Origin: Motiliproteus sp036960175
GTDB lineage: Bacteria; Pseudomonadota; Gammaproteobacteria; Pseudomonadales; Balneatricaceae
Assembly (NCBI GenBank): GCA_036960175.1
Contig: JBALWH010000004.1
Span: forward strand, 62,001 to 126,000
Direction of reading: 5' to 3'
DNA: 64,000 bases
Under the pieces are notes generated by a model that worked only from the letters and a program-made list of their open reading frames with translations, ran no database searches and had not been told where the DNA came from. The translations under genes were made by a program, and so were the position numbers. Of the stretch, positions 17,937-26,357 are shown piece by piece. The stretch's first letter is position 1; each line of letters starts with the position of its first letter.

Positions 17937-18362
17937 ATGGCTATGACAGTTCATTGCGACATCGTAAGTGCAGAAGAAGAGATTTTTTCTGGTCTGATCG
18001 AGTTTGTATCCCTGACAGGTAGTTTGGGTGACGTGGGTATTACCCCCGGTCACGCACCACTGCTGACAGAGATCAAGCCCGGCCCTGTCGAGCTCAGAAA
18101 GCAAGGCGGAGAAGAGGATATCTTCTACGTATCCGGCGGTTTCCTTGAGGTTCAACCTAACAAGGTAACCATCATGGCGGATACCGCTCTGCGCGCACAC
18201 GACATGAACGAAGCTGCCGCTGAGGAGGCCCGTAAGCAAGCTGAACAGGCTCTGTCTGATCAGACTGCGGAGTTTGAATACTCCCGCGCTACTAGCCAAT
18301 TGGCGGAAGCATCTGCGCAATTGCGTACGATCCAGCAGATTCGTAAAAAGCTGGGCAGATAA
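17937..18362 (+). CDS. atpC: ATP synthase F1 subunit epsilon
   Basis: Epsilon is the rotor subunit that can inhibit ATP hydrolysis. The 141-residue protein has the N-terminal beta-sandwich (MAMTVHCDIVSAEEEIFSG, GDVGITPGHAPLLT) and a C-terminal two-helix region rich in Ala/Glu/Gln. It is the last gene of the atp operon, with a terminator 32 bp downstream. Confidence 0.97.
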   Translation: MAMTVHCDIVSAEEEIFSGLIEFVSLTGSLGDVGITPGHAPLLTEIKPGPVELRKQGGEEDIFYVSGGFLEVQPNKVTIMADTALRAHDMNEAAAEEARKQAEQALSDQTAEFEYSRATSQLAEASAQLRTIQQIRKKLGR

Positions 18363-18393
18363 AGCAGCTTACGAGCTTGTTTTATTTATAATG

Positions 18394-18423
18394 AAGGGCG
18401 GTTTTTTAACCGCCCTTTTTTTA
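18394..18423 (+). terminator. Rho-independent terminator of the atp operon
   Basis: AAGGGCGG / CCGCCCTT is an 8-bp stem with an 8-nt loop, followed by seven T residues. It ends the atp transcription unit ahead of glmU. Confidence 0.9.
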
Positions 18424-18561
18424 TGTCTGGAATATGATCATCTTTGTTAAGGTGTCTAGCTAGGGTGCCGTTATAAGATTGGTTGACGAAAACTGGAACC
18501 AACTATCGAGTGCAAGTGACGCGTGTTTTTACAGCAACTCAATACAACAGAGGGATAAGGG

Positions 18562-19923
18562 ATGGCTTTGGAAGTAATTATTTTGGCAGCAGGCCAAGGT
18601 ACACGGATGAAATCCAAGCTACCGAAAGTACTGCATCCGGTGGCTGGAAAACCCATGGTTGGCCATGTGATTGACACTGCATCAACGTTATCCCCTGCAA
18701 AAATACACATGGTGGTGGGTCATGGCGCTCCGTTGCTGAAAGAATACCTTGCTGGTCGTACTCTGGAAATTGCTGAACAGAGCGAGCAATTAGGTACCGG
18801 TCACGCCGTCGATCAGGCGATGCCTGCTGTGGATTCCAACTCTACCGTGCTGGTGCTTTATGGTGATGTTCCTCTGACTAGACAAGATACTCTGGAGCAA
18901 CTAGTCGCCAGAGCCGAACACGGAAAATTGGCAATACTGACCGTTGAACTAGAAGACCCCACTGGTTATGGACGCATCGTTCGCAGTGCTGAAGGGGACG
19001 TGAAAGCGATAGTCGAGCATAAAGATGCTAATGCCGATCAGCTCCGCATCAATGAGATAAATACCGGCATTCTGGCATTACCGGCGGCCTGGTTGAAAGA
19101 CTGGCTGCCGAAGTTGTCTTCCGACAATGCTCAGGGCGAATATTACCTGACCGATATTATTGAGATGGCGGCCAAAGCTGATCTGCCTATCACCGCGATT
19201 CAACCCGATAACGAACAGGAAGTGCAGGGCGTTAATAACCGCCTGCAGTTAGCTGAGTTAGAGCGTTGGCACCAGCGCCAGCAAGCCGATTACTGGATGA
19301 CTCAGGGTGCGACTCTGCTGGACCCACAGCGGGTCGATTTCCGTGGAGATATTCAGCTCGGGCAAGATGTCACCGTCGATATTAACGTGATTTTTGAAGG
19401 CCGAGTCCGGGTCGGTGATAACGTCAGCATTGGCGCCAATTGTATTCTTAAAGATTGTGAGATTGCGCCAGGCGCTAACATAAAAGCCCATTCCATGATT
19501 GATGAAAGCCAGGTTGGAGAAGGTTGTGAAGTAGGTCCTTATGCCCGTCTGCGTCCTGGTACGGTGTTGGCCAAGAATGCCAAGGTGGGTAATTTTGTCG
19601 AGACCAAGAAGACCTTGGTTGGTGAAGGTTCCAAAATCAATCATCTGAGTTATGTTGGTGATGCCCAGGTGGGTTGCGGCGCTAACATTGGTGCCGGTAC
19701 TATTACCTGTAATTATGATGGTGTGAATAAATATAAAACCGAGATTGGCGATGGTGCCTTTATCGGTTCTAACACCTCCTTGGTGGCACCGGTCAGGGTT
19801 GGCAATGACGCCACCACCGGCGCAGGCTCTACCATCACTAAAGATATTCCTGACGATGCTCTGGGCGTAGCCCGCGGTCGCCAGACGAATCTGAATAAAT
19901 GGAAACGTCCCGTAAAAAACTAG
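18562..19923 (+). CDS. glmU: Bifunctional UDP-GlcNAc pyrophosphorylase / glucosamine-1-phosphate N-acetyltransferase
   Basis: GlmU makes UDP-GlcNAc for peptidoglycan and LPS. The 453-residue protein has the nucleotidyltransferase loop LAAGQGTRMKSKLPKVLHP at residues 8-26 and YGDVPLT near residue 103. The C-terminal half is a left-handed beta helix of hexapeptide repeats, with NFVETKK, GAGTITCNYDG and the end RGRQTNL. The atp-glmU-glmS order is common in gammaproteobacteria. Confidence 0.97.
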   Translation: MALEVIILAAGQGTRMKSKLPKVLHPVAGKPMVGHVIDTASTLSPAKIHMVVGHGAPLLKEYLAGRTLEIAEQSEQLGTGHAVDQAMPAVDSNSTVLVLYGDVPLTRQDTLEQLVARAEHGKLAILTVELEDPTGYGRIVRSAEGDVKAIVEHKDANADQLRINEINTGILALPAAWLKDWLPKLSSDNAQGEYYLTDIIEMAAKADLPITAIQPDNEQEVQGVNNRLQLAELERWHQRQQADYWMTQGATLLDPQRVDFRGDIQLGQDVTVDINVIFEGRVRVGDNVSIGANCILKDCEIAPGANIKAHSMIDESQVGEGCEVGPYARLRPGTVLAKNAKVGNFVETKKTLVGEGSKINHLSYVGDAQVGCGANIGAGTITCNYDGVNKYKTEIGDGAFIGSNTSLVAPVRVGNDATTGAGSTITKDIPDDALGVARGRQTNLNKWKRPVKN

Positions 19924-19958
19924 TCGGGATTTTGAGTAGCAATTAAAGGAAGCAAGCT

Positions 19959-21794
19959 ATGTGCGGTATTGTCGGCGCAGTTGCGCAGCGTGATGTATCA
20001 GCAATTTTGTTGGAAGGTCTTAAGCGGCTGGAATATCGCGGTTATGACTCAGCGGGTATGGCCGTGTATGACCAACAAACGGCTGAAATAAGCTGCACAC
20101 GTCGCTCTGGTAAAGTTGCAGAGCTCGGTAAGGCGTTGGCGGAAGCTCCCCTCAGCGGCACTCTGGGAATCGCTCATACGCGTTGGGCTACTCACGGTAA
20201 GCCCGAAGCACGAAATGCACATCCGCATATGGCTGCTGATCGCGTTGCTGTTGTTCATAACGGCATTATCGAAAATTTCGAAGTCCTGAAGGCCGAATTA
20301 CAGGCCCAGGGCTGTGTTTTCAACTCCGATACCGATACCGAAGTTATTGCTCATCTAGTGGCGGCTAAGCTCAGCCAGGGTGGCGATTTCCCCAGCGCCG
20401 TTTTCGATACCATCGGCCAGCTTAAAGGCGCCTATGCGCTGGCGATTATGGATCGTGAAGATCCAAGCCGTTTGATGGCAGCGCGTATGGGTAGTCCGTT
20501 GGTTATTGGTGTGGGCATTGGTGAGAATTTTATCGCCTCAGACCCGCTAGCCATGCTGCAGGTGACCGACCAGTTTATTTATTTGGATGAAGGTGAGCTG
20601 GCCGAAGTATCACTCGATCAGGTACATATTTTTGATGCCAACCGTAAGCCGGTAACTCATGAGGTGCAGCGTTTTGAGCACGGACATGATGCCACCGATA
20701 AGGGTGAATACCGTCACTATATGATGAAAGAGATCTTCGAGCAGCCGGACGTCGTGCGTTCGGTACTGGAAGGACGAATCAGTGGCGATAGAGTGCTGGA
20801 ACAGGCCTTTGGCGCTGGCGCCAGCGAGGTTTTTGACCAGGTTAAAGCGGTACAGATCATTGCCTGTGGTACCAGCTACCATGCCGGTTTGGTGGCTAAA
20901 TACTGGATCGAAGAGCTAGCAGGAATCCCTTGTCAGGTAGAAGTCGCCAGTGAGTACCGCTACCGCAAGACGGTAGCCCTGCCTGGTAGCTTATTCATAA
21001 CAATCTCACAATCTGGCGAAACTGCCGATACCCTGGCGGCACTGCGTGAAGCTAAAGATAATGGCTTCCTATCCTGTCTGACTATCTGCAATGTCCCGGG
21101 TAGTTCACTGGTACGCGAATCTGACCTGGCATTGATGACCAAAGCCGGGCCGGAAATCGGTGTGGCTTCCACCAAAGCCTTCACCAGCCAGCTGGTTGCA
21201 CTGCTGTTGACAACGTTGGTGCTGGCACGACGCAATAACCTGGATCCGGCTATCGAAACCCAACTAGTCGGCGAGTTGAAAGCGTTGCCGGAATTGCTGG
21301 AGCAAGCTCTGCTTCTTGATGGTCCTATCCAGACTTTATCTGAGCAATTTGCCGATAAAAATCATAGTTTGTTTTTAGGCCGCGGCTCCATGTATCCGGT
21401 CGCTATGGAAGGGGCTCTGAAACTGAAAGAGATCTCCTATATCCACGCTGAAGCTTATCCTGCCGGTGAACTCAAACATGGCCCGCTGGCCCTGGTTGAT
21501 CGAGAAATGCCGGTTATCGTCGTAGCCCCCAACAACAGCATGTTGGAAAAATTGAAGGCCAACATGCAGGAAGTTAGAGCCCGTGGTGGTGAACTCTTTG
21601 TCTTTGCCGATAAGGCCGCTCATGTGGGTACCGGTGAAGGTGTACAGACGGTGGAGCTGCCACACAGCGGCAGTATTATCGAGCCGATTCTTTATACCAT
21701 TCCATTGCAGCTGCTTTCCTATCACGTGGCCGTATTGAAGGGTACCGACGTTGATCAGCCTCGTAATCTGGCTAAGTCAGTTACTGTTGAATAG
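19959..21794 (+). CDS. glmS: Glutamine-fructose-6-phosphate aminotransferase (isomerizing)
   Basis: GlmS makes glucosamine-6-phosphate, the first step to UDP-GlcNAc. The 611-residue protein starts MCGIVGAV, where Cys becomes the catalytic N-terminus of the glutaminase domain. It contains HTRWATHGKP and HNGIIENF. Two SIS sugar-isomerase domains follow (SQSGETADT near 350) and the end is DQPRNLAKSVTVE. It is 35 bp after glmU, so probably co-transcribed. No glmS ribozyme is seen upstream. Confidence 0.98.
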   Translation: MCGIVGAVAQRDVSAILLEGLKRLEYRGYDSAGMAVYDQQTAEISCTRRSGKVAELGKALAEAPLSGTLGIAHTRWATHGKPEARNAHPHMAADRVAVVHNGIIENFEVLKAELQAQGCVFNSDTDTEVIAHLVAAKLSQGGDFPSAVFDTIGQLKGAYALAIMDREDPSRLMAARMGSPLVIGVGIGENFIASDPLAMLQVTDQFIYLDEGELAEVSLDQVHIFDANRKPVTHEVQRFEHGHDATDKGEYRHYMMKEIFEQPDVVRSVLEGRISGDRVLEQAFGAGASEVFDQVKAVQIIACGTSYHAGLVAKYWIEELAGIPCQVEVASEYRYRKTVALPGSLFITISQSGETADTLAALREAKDNGFLSCLTICNVPGSSLVRESDLALMTKAGPEIGVASTKAFTSQLVALLLTTLVLARRNNLDPAIETQLVGELKALPELLEQALLLDGPIQTLSEQFADKNHSLFLGRGSMYPVAMEGALKLKEISYIHAEAYPAGELKHGPLALVDREMPVIVVAPNNSMLEKLKANMQEVRARGGELFVFADKAAHVGTGEGVQTVELPHSGSIIEPILYTIPLQLLSYHVAVLKGTDVDQPRNLAKSVTVE

Positions 21795-21940
21795 TGACGG
21801 TTACCAGCATCCGGTGGTGAAATCCAAACGGGTGACACGGACAGTTTTAAGCATCAATGGTTCACCAGGGTATTGATTTGCCGGTTAAAACTGTGGGTAT
21901 CGGTACTCGAAATATAAATGTTCTGTTAATATGCCAAACC

Positions 21941-21964
21941 TTAGCGTATTTGAGCGAACGCTAA
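21941..21964. promoter_or_regulatory. Inverted repeat upstream of the cytochrome cluster (possible operator)
   Basis: TTAGCGT (21941-21947) and ACGCTAA (21958-21964) form a 7-bp dyad with a 10-bp centre, about 60 bp before the cytochrome b561 start. The flanking base pair differs, but the one outside it matches again. Its position in front of the redox cluster suggests a regulator site. No family can be named. Confidence 0.35.
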
Positions 21965-22021
21965 AGATCATAAGGGATAGTGGTAATAAGCAATAGGCCC
22001 CCCCGTGATGAAGAGAGAAGT

Positions 22022-22546
22022 GTGAATCATCTAAGAAATCCAGAAACTGCTTATCGCATCGGTCGTATCTTGCACTGGACCACCGCTATCCTATTTATCG
22101 TCATCTTGGTAGCGACCGATATCCTGATCGAAACTACAAGTAATTCTGCTGAGCGAAGAGAGCTGTTCTATTGGCACCAATCCTTTGGTGTAGTTTTTCT
22201 TTATTTGCTGTTCTTTCGTTATGGCTGGGTGTTGGTCTATCCAGAAACCCGCACCCAATTCCATAGTCGCTGGCAGGCATTCGCCGCCCGTTCTAACCAT
22301 TATTTTCTCTATATATTGATGATTGTAGTGCCTACCAGTGGATTTATTTCTGCTTTGGCCGATGGTGATACCATCCCCTTGTTTAAGCTATTTACCATGC
22401 AGGGTGGTGAATGGGTCGTAAATGAGGATCTGGGCTACTATTTAGAGGAGCTGCATCTGTGGCTACGTCTAGCCTGTTATGTCTTGCTGGGGGCGCATGT
22501 GCTTGGCGCCGTGTCTCATTGGTTGATGAATAAAAAGAAAGGTTAA
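22022..22546 (+). CDS. Cytochrome b561 family membrane protein
   Basis: This is a 174-residue four-helix membrane protein with haem-ligand-type histidines in LHWTTAILF (helix 1), WHQSFGVVFLY (helix 2), SNHYFLYILM (helix 3) and GAHVLGAVSHW (helix 4). Such proteins bind two b haems and exchange electrons between quinol and periplasmic acceptors. The GTG at 22022 is chosen because GAAGAGAGAA precedes it and the family starts near the first helix. An in-frame upstream start at 21980 is less likely. It heads the multihaem cluster and could feed it electrons. Confidence 0.85.
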   Translation: MNHLRNPETAYRIGRILHWTTAILFIVILVATDILIETTSNSAERRELFYWHQSFGVVFLYLLFFRYGWVLVYPETRTQFHSRWQAFAARSNHYFLYILMIVVPTSGFISALADGDTIPLFKLFTMQGGEWVVNEDLGYYLEELHLWLRLACYVLLGAHVLGAVSHWLMNKKKG

Positions 22547-22551
22547 TACGG

Positions 22552-22565
22552 CCCCCCCCCCCCCC
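22552..22565. repeat. Homopolymeric C14 tract
   Basis: Fourteen consecutive C residues follow the cytochrome b561 stop, in the 80-bp gap before the chemoreceptor gene. Such tracts slip during replication and are also a site of sequencing error. Here the tract is intergenic, so it would alter promoter or leader spacing rather than a reading frame. Confidence 0.9.
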
Positions 22566-22628
22566 GCTATTGGCTTTATGAAGTGAGAATCACGGAAGAT
22601 ATCTCGACTCTTGTTGTGTGGAGGTATA

Positions 22629-24239
22629 ATAAAAAATCTTTCGATACCGACCAAAACCGTTGCCTGTTTACTTTTGGTCGCAGTCGTAGCTACCTCCGTT
22701 ACCTATACCTTTCAAAGTGAGCGCAAGCTTGCTTACGATATGATGCTCAAACAGACCGAGAGCACTGCCGCCTTCTATCTTGATAACCTGAATATGTGGA
22801 TGGTTCTGGATGAGATGGAAGATCGTTCTATTCTGCAGGAAAAAATGCAGCAGCAAGAAGGTATTATCTAGGCCAGAATCCTGCGGACCGAACTGTTGGA
22901 CAGTGAATGGGGCGAAGGTGAGGAAGATCAATACGCCCGCAATGAATATGAAGAACGTGCTTTAGCCGGAGAAGAATTTACCCTGGTTGAAGAGACTGAA
23001 AATGGTCGTACACTAACCCGTTTGTTTCCCATTCCCGGCTTGGAAGTCTATCGCGGTACAGAATGTCTGGGTTGTCATGAAGAGGTGACCAAAGAAGGGC
23101 AGATTCTGGGTGCTATTAAAGTGACTTATAGCCTCGCTAATTTCGATCAGAAAATTTACGGCAACATCGTTAATTCGGTGATGATTCTGGTGAGACTGTT
23201 TGGTGCCGGTGTGTTGATTCTTATTTTTGCTTTGAATCGGATGATGACCAAGCCGCTGCGGGAACTCAGCGGCACCATTGAACTGATCGAAACCAATGCT
23301 GACCTCACCCATCGGGTGGAGATCGGTGCACTGGATGAAGTGGGTATCGTGGGTACGGCCTGCAACAGCATGCTGGATAAATTTCAGACCAGTCTGCAAC
23401 AGGTTCATGGTGGCATTTTCCAGGTTCATTGCGATTCTCAGCGAATTAGTCAGATGTCGGATGAGACCCTGGGTACCGTACTAAAACAGAAAGATGGTAC
23501 CGCTTTGGTGGTGGAGGCGATGGCGCAGATGCACATTGCCTCTAGCGAAGTAATGCAGAGCGCCAATACGACCCGGGTTGCTTCCGAAGAGGCTGATCAG
23601 CTAGCTCATGATGGGGTTGATGTGATGGAAACGGCCATCCAAACCATTGATAAGCTGGCGACAGAGATTGATCGAATCGCCCAGACTATCGTCCGGATGG
23701 GTGAGAAGAGTCAGAAGGTAGGTTCGGTTTTGGATGTGATTAACGGTGTCGCTGAACAGACCAATCTGCTTGCTCTAAACGCAGCCATTGAGGCTGCTAG
23801 CGCTGGTGAGATGGGCCGTGGTTTTGCGGTGGTTGCCGATGAAGTGCGATCTCTGGCCAACAAGACTCACAAGTCTACCCAGGAAATCAAAGTAATGATC
23901 GATGGTCTCCAGGGCGAGACCGATGAGGCTATCGCGATGGTAGAGCCCTCAAAGCTGGCGGCTCGAAATGGTGTGACCGAGGTCGAAACAGCAGTACAGG
24001 CGCTGCGCAATATTGTCTCTCATATGGATGAGATCAAGCGCATGAATGACACTATGGCCAGCACCTCTGATGAACAAAATTCAATCGCGGAAGAAGTTAG
24101 CCGCAACGTTAATGATATCAGTCAAATTTCAGAGGGGACTTCGGTTCGTGCCCAGGAAGCTCTGGATGTTGGCAAGCAACTGGTCAATCGGGCCGACAGT
24201 CTTGATGCTCTGATCCGCCAATTCAAACTTAATAAATAA
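22629..24239 (+). pseudogene. Methyl-accepting chemotaxis protein with periplasmic c-haem motif, interrupted by in-frame TAG
   Basis: Read through one stop, this is a 536-codon transmembrane chemoreceptor. It has an N-terminal membrane segment (TVACLLLVAVVATSVTYTF), then a periplasmic sensor with CLGCH (23064-23078), a single c-type haem site. A second membrane segment near 23170-23240, a HAMP region (MMTKPLRELSGTI) and a signalling tip (EQTNLLALNAAIEAA) follow. TAG at 22869-22871 interrupts the sensor, with the same frame continuing on both sides. GGAGGT at 22620-22625 is followed by ATA ATA AAA rather than a start codon, so the original ATG at 22629 may have become ATA. The tip has unusual replacements (AASAGEM for AARAGEQ; VEPSKLAA). 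It looks like a decaying gene or a sequence with errors. Confidence 0.85.
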
Positions 24240-24282
24240 GCCACTGGATCCGATGCCGGCTTCACAGAATAAGGTGTGAACT

Positions 24283-25239
24283 ATGTCTACAAATTTTATT
24301 AAACCTGTTACTACTCAACTTTGCATGGCAGCGCTGTTAGCTGGGTTGAGTTTGCCGGTGTTGGCGGTCGATTGGGGAGCTGCTAAAGCAGCCGAAGTGC
24401 CCATGTTCTTCCCCGGGCAAACGTCTTTGGAATGGATGTACGGTAAGAAAAACCACGACGGTGCCGGCCGCTATAAGAAGCGTAAGAAAAATTGCCGGGG
24501 TTGCCATACCGGCGATGAAGCCGAGTACGGTCCTAAGATTGTTAAAGGCGGTGATACCGAAGCAGGGCCTTTAGCGGGGCGCAATGGCTTTTTGAACATG
24601 CAGGTTAAAGCGGCTAATGATGGCAGCAATCTTTATCTGCGTCTGGAATGGCCCAAGCAGGGTGCAGCTTCCAGCAAACAAGATGCTGATAATGATACCA
24701 AAGTAACCTTCATGTTTGATGATGGCGCCGTTGAAGAATTTACCGCTGGCGGTTGCTGGGCAGTCTGTCATATCGATAGCAAGAAAATGCCCGCCGCTAA
24801 AGGTGACGGCAAGACCAAATATCTGGGCGAATCCCGTACCAATATGACCCGGAAAAAGGGTGGCGCGGATAAATTCAAGAGCGACGGTGATTTGGCTGCC
24901 CTGATGTCCAGTGGCGTCTACCTTGAGTACTGGCAAGCTCAATTGAATCCAGGTCAGCCTGCAAAAGTGATTGATGGTTACATTCTTAAGGAACGCTCAG
25001 AAAACAGTACCGCTACCGTTACCGCGACAGCTACAGAGGCCGGTGGCAATTGGGTAGTTGAATTTAGTCGGCCATTGGCAGCAGGGGCAAACCAGAAAGC
25101 CCTGTCCCCAGGTAAACAATATACCGTGGGTTTTGCTCTGCATGATCAGAACACCGAAGGTCGTTATCATCTGACATCCTTGCAATATACGATGCAACTG
25201 GATGGCGGAGACGCAGATTTGGTGGCGGTTAAACAGTAA
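24283..25239 (+). CDS. Ethylbenzene-dehydrogenase-related haem-binding protein
   Basis: This 318-residue exported protein has a signal peptide ending LSLPVLA. It carries one normal c-haem motif CRGCH near residue 71 and an unusual six-residue CWAVCH (C-x3-C-H) near residue 160. The rest resembles the EB_dh haem-binding domain family (cytochrome c-552 / dimethylsulfide-dehydrogenase gamma-like beta sandwich), including NDTKVTFMFDDG and HDQNTEGRYHLTS. It probably shuttles electrons in the periplasm between the membrane cytochrome and the decahaem protein. It is the only intact soluble cytochrome of the cluster. Confidence 0.75.
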   Translation: MSTNFIKPVTTQLCMAALLAGLSLPVLAVDWGAAKAAEVPMFFPGQTSLEWMYGKKNHDGAGRYKKRKKNCRGCHTGDEAEYGPKIVKGGDTEAGPLAGRNGFLNMQVKAANDGSNLYLRLEWPKQGAASSKQDADNDTKVTFMFDDGAVEEFTAGGCWAVCHIDSKKMPAAKGDGKTKYLGESRTNMTRKKGGADKFKSDGDLAALMSSGVYLEYWQAQLNPGQPAKVIDGYILKERSENSTATVTATATEAGGNWVVEFSRPLAAGANQKALSPGKQYTVGFALHDQNTEGRYHLTSLQYTMQLDGGDADLVAVKQ

Positions 25240-25388
25240 CCTGTTAGACTGCCACCCGATAATAACCGCTGATAAATAGTGGAAATAAAAGAAGCAACCA
25301 CATAACTTAATTAAATCATAAGGTTGCTCTATGTTGGACGCTGATGGCACTCACAGCGATCCTAATGCTTAAAGAAAGAAGAGGTAGT

Positions 25389-26345
25389 ATGCATTCCCGC
25401 TGGTTGGTTGGGGGACTAGCCCTGATTCTGGGTTTTCTAGTTCAACCCGTTATGGCGTAAGAAGGGGGTACTGCGGTTGAACAGCAGTACACAAAACGAG
25501 GCTTGGATGGTTGTCTTAAGTGTCACAGTGAAGAAGCAGAAAACCCCGTGGTTTCAGTGCTTCACACCGCACACTTTGTAACAGGCGACCCTAATACTCC
25601 TGCCGATAATAAGACCTGTGAATCCTGTCACGGTCCTAGTAGCGAGCATGCTAAGAAGCTCGACGACGATGCCCTTCGGGTGCCGCCGACTATCAATTAC
25701 GGCCCTAATATGCCGAAATCATCAGCAGAGAGCCGTAACGAGACCTGCCTCAATTGTCACGAGAGCGGTATTGTCATTAACTGGGCCGCTAGTGCTCACG
25801 ATTCAGACGACGTGGTCTGCTCCGACTGTCACAGTTCTCACACCCCGTCTGATCCGGCGCTGGCGAAAAAGCAAGAAGCCGATGTGTGTTACAAGTGTCA
25901 CACCAACAGCCGCATCGAAGCTAACAAGCCGCATCGCCATCCTATTAAGGAAGGTAAGGTGACCTGCTCCGATTGTCACAATCCTCACGGCAGCCCTACC
26001 GAATTCTCTCTGGTTAAAGCGACCCTTAATGACACGTGCTATAGCTGTCATAACGAGAAGCGCGGTCCCTTCCTTTGGGAGCATCAGCCTGTACAGGAAG
26101 AGTGCACACTCTGTCACTTTGCCCATGGCGGAATCAACGAGCGTCTGCTGAAAGCACCGCGCCCGTTCCTCTGTCAGCAATGTCATACAGAGGGTAGCCA
26201 CCGCTTCAACCTGTATGACGGTGGTGATGTTGTCAGCCCGGACCTCAGTGCGGTTAACCGCTTTGGTGCGTCTAAGGCTTGTACTAACTGTCACAGCCAG
26301 GTGCATGGTAGTAACCATCCCGCTGGCTCACGTCTGATGCGTTAG
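25389..26345 (+). pseudogene. Decahaem c-type cytochrome (DmsE/MtrA family), stop codon directly after signal peptide
   Basis: Ten CXXCH motifs (CLKCH, CESCH, CLNCH, CSDCH, CYKCH, CSDCH, CYSCH, CTLCH, CQQCH, CTNCH) in about 290 residues identify a periplasmic decahaem wire of the MtrA/DmsE type. AAGAGG precedes the ATG at 25389, which opens a signal peptide (MHSRWLVGGLALILGFLVQP, then VMA). The next codon, 25458-25460, is TAA, and the same frame continues with EGGTAVEQQYTKRGLDG. An internal TTG at 25503 would give a leaderless product that could not be exported for haem attachment. A longer in-frame start exists at 25344 but does not avoid the stop. Confidence 0.88.
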
Positions 26346-26357
26346 GAGGAGAGAACC

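Noticed and set aside
19924..19958. glmS ribozyme or riboswitch ahead of glmS
   Set aside because: Only 35 bp separate glmU and glmS, too short, and such ribozymes are typical of Gram-positive bacteria.
25344..25388. Extended start (ATG 25344) for the decahaem cytochrome
   Set aside because: The extension MALTAILMLKERRGS has no ribosome site as good as AAGAGG before 25389 and would place a charged break ahead of the signal peptide. It also does not bypass the TAA.
22869..25460. Programmed readthrough or stop-codon recoding of TAG and TAA in the cytochrome cluster
   Set aside because: Two different stop codons, no SECIS-like or pyrrolysine context recognised, and a separate frameshift in the next gene make decay or error more likely.
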